Positions 9,568-10,795 of a stretch of 10,795 nt of DNA are shown here, one piece after another (position 1 is the first letter of the stretch; each line of letters starts with the position of its first letter). The notes under the pieces were generated by a model. It was given only the letters and a program-made list of their open reading frames with translations. It had not been told where the DNA came from and did not search any database. The stretch is from Pseudomonadota bacterium. GTDB lineage: Bacteria; Pseudomonadota; Alphaproteobacteria; Acetobacterales; Acetobacteraceae. The translations under genes and the position numbers were made by a program. The stretch covers positions 1 to 10,795 of the forward strand of contig JAKBCB010000084.1 of NCBI GenBank assembly GCA_021808185.1, given 5' to 3'.

Positions 9568-10585
9568 AGCTGTTCGGCCCGCGCTCCATCGACACCGGCT
9601 GCCAGCGCCGCAGAGCGGAGGCGGCGAGCACGGCGGGGTTGACGCAGCTCATCGGCCAGCGCCCGGACAGCACCAGCGCCAGTTCCTGCCCCACCCGCCG
9701 CTTGCGCGCGGGGTCGAAGCGGGACGAGGCGGAGGCGACATGCGCGGTAAAGGTCACGTTGCGCATTTGCAGCAGCGGGTTGTCCTGGCGCGGCGGCTCC
9801 ACCGCCAGCACGTCCAGCGCCGCCCCGGCGATCCAGCCCTGTTGCAGCGCCGTGATCAGCGCGGCCTCGTCCACCGTGGCGCCGCGCCCGGTGTTGATGA
9901 ACAGCGCCGAGGGCTTCATGCGGCGAAATTCCGCCTCGCCCATCATGCCGCCGGTCTCCGGCGTGCCGGGCGCGTGCATGGACACGAAATCGCTTTCCGC
10001 CAGCAATTCGTGCAGCCCGGCGGGGGAGACGCCGAGCGGAAGCATGGAGATTTCCTCGACATACGGATCGTACGCCAGCATCCGCACCCCGAACGCGCGC
10101 GCGCGCAGCGCCAAGGCGCGGGCGACGTGGCCGAAGCCGACGAAGCCGAGCGTCTGCCCCCACAACCGGGGGAACTGGTACAGATGCGCGCGCCCCTCGC
10201 GCCAGCGTCCCTCGCGCACCATGCGGTCGTGCTCGACCAGCCGGCGGAAGCCGCCGAGCAGCAAGGTCATCGCGTGGTCGGCGACTTCCTCGACAAATGT
10301 GTCGGGGACGTTGGTGACGGGGATGCCGTGCTCGGTGGCCGCCGCAATGTCCACGTAGTCCACGCCGATGGAGCCGAGCGCGATGACCCGGCATTTTTTT
10401 GCCGCCGCGATCACCCGGCGGGTGACTTTGCCGGTCGGATAGAACGCATCGGCCTGCCCGATGGCGGCCACCACCGCGTCCTCATCCGCCGGGACGGTCA
10501 CGAACTCGGCGTCCAGCCCGCGCAGCGCCTCGCTCTCGTGGTCGAACGGCGCCGCCGCCGTGGTGAGAATCCGCAAACGCGCCAT
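9566..10585 (-). CDS. D-2-hydroxyacid dehydrogenase, NAD(P)-binding
   Basis: A 339-aa cytoplasmic oxidoreductase of the D-isomer-specific 2-hydroxyacid dehydrogenase family (glyoxylate/hydroxypyruvate reductase or phosphoglycerate-dehydrogenase-like), interconverting a 2-oxoacid and its D-hydroxyacid. Substrate-domain features are IALGSIGVDYVDIAAATEHG (68-87) and VTNVPDTFVEEVADHAM (90-106). The Rossmann loop is GFVGFGHVARALA (147-159), with Asp173 in AYDP as the likely cofactor-ribose contact, favouring NAD. The catalytic triad is complete: Arg234 in NTGRGA, Glu263 in AVEPP, His282 in TAHVAS. The last Gly of GxGxxG is Ala here. The ATG at 10585 is preferred to upstream in-frame codons because it begins the domain directly and has GGGGGGA about 7 nt upstream. 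It lies 56 bp downstream of a probable LysR gene on the same strand. The exact substrate cannot be assigned. Confidence 0.9.
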   Translation of the reverse strand: MARLRILTTAAAPFDHESEALRGLDAEFVTVPADEDAVVAAIGQADAFYPTGKVTRRVIAAAKKCRVIALGSIGVDYVDIAAATEHGIPVTNVPDTFVEEVADHAMTLLLGGFRRLVEHDRMVREGRWREGRAHLYQFPRLWGQTLGFVGFGHVARALALRARAFGVRMLAYDPYVEEISMLPLGVSPAGLHELLAESDFVSMHAPGTPETGGMMGEAEFRRMKPSALFINTGRGATVDEAALITALQQGWIAGAALDVLAVEPPRQDNPLLQMRNVTFTAHVASASSRFDPARKRRVGQELALVLSGRWPMSCVNPAVLAASALRRWQPVSMERGPNS

Positions 10586-10592
10586 GATGTGT

Positions 10593-10636
10593 CCCCCCGT
10601 ACCCGCGCGGAATGCACCACGCGCCGGGGAGGGGGG
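10593..10636 (-). promoter_or_regulatory. imperfect hairpin covering the ribosome site of the dehydrogenase gene
   Basis: A C-run (10631-10636 on the minus strand) can pair with the G-run at 10593-10598 that acts as the likely ribosome site. An inner GCGCG/CGCGC stem (10620-10624 with 10605-10609) closes a 10-nt loop, and 13 of 17 positions pair in all. It could hide the ribosome site, or serve as the end of the upstream transcript. GC-rich DNA makes such structures common, so confidence is low. Confidence 0.28.
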
Positions 10637-10641
10637 CAAGA

Positions 10642-10795
10642 TCAGGCGACTTCCGGCGGCTGCGCGAGGCGATCCGCGAGCCAGCGCGTCGCGGGGCCTT
10701 GCGGGGCGTCGCCACGATGGATCAACTGCAACTGGAACATCACGCCCGGCTGTTGCAGCTTCACGCGCACCAGCCGCCCGGTGGCGAGGTCGTCG
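10642..10795 (-). CDS. C-terminal end of a probable LysR-family transcriptional regulator (partial)
   Basis: Only the last 50 codons lie in the window; the gene enters from the right edge and ends with TGA at 10644-10642. The fragment opens with DDLATGRLVRV, which matches the late part of the LysR substrate-binding domain, where a phrase of this type (DDLASGRLV) precedes the final strand and helix. It continues VMFQLQLIHRGDAP and ends RWLADRLAQPPEVA, fitting the terminal amphipathic helix. The helix-turn-helix is outside the window. The family call is inferred from this short tail and could be wrong. It reads in the same direction as the dehydrogenase gene 56 bp downstream, so a shared transcript is possible, although LysR regulators more often diverge from their targets. 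Confidence 0.5.
   Translation of the reverse strand, partial: DDLATGRLVRVKLQQPGVMFQLQLIHRGDAPQGPATRWLADRLAQPPEVA

Overview
The window is GC-rich chromosomal DNA (strong G/C preference at third codon positions) from what looks like an alphaproteobacterium, probably of the Acetobacteraceae/Rhodospirillales group. The clade guess rests on base composition, on the recG / sdhE-mfd arrangement that is common in alphaproteobacteria, and on the flavour of the proteins. It is inference, not proof.

Layout from left to right. (1) 28-942 (+): a divergent polysaccharide deacetylase (DUF610/YibQ-like) that may continue past the left edge. (2) 1000-1977 (+): msrP, the Tat-exported molybdopterin methionine-sulfoxide reductase. 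It overlaps a coupled 103-aa membrane protein of unknown family (1974-2285) that sits where msrQ is often found. (3) A hairpin at 2281-2299 contains the stop codons of both convergent genes. (4) Minus strand, 2295-5388, transcribed right to left: recG, then a NUDIX hydrolase, then an N-terminally truncated sulfotransferase, probably a decaying gene. (5) Divergent from recG after only 32 bp: sdhE (5421-5696) and mfd (5693-9148), overlapping by ATGA. (6) Minus strand: a lone Flp-type pilin gene (9190-9429) with an AT-richer upstream region, a D-2-hydroxyacid dehydrogenase (9566-10585), and the last 50 codons of a probable LysR regulator cut by the right edge.

How the genes relate. RecG (fork reversal and restart) and Mfd (transcription-repair coupling) are related superfamily 2 double-stranded DNA translocases. 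They flank sdhE, which encodes the FAD-insertion factor for succinate dehydrogenase. MsrP repairs oxidised methionines in periplasmic proteins. The rest are independent accessory or metabolic genes.

I see no phage, insertion sequence, CRISPR array, RNA gene or defence system. Most of the window is ordinary housekeeping DNA. The parts most worth a second look are the truncated sulfotransferase, msrP with a different membrane partner, the orphan pilin with a sigma-54-like promoter, and a rare-codon palindrome inside mfd.
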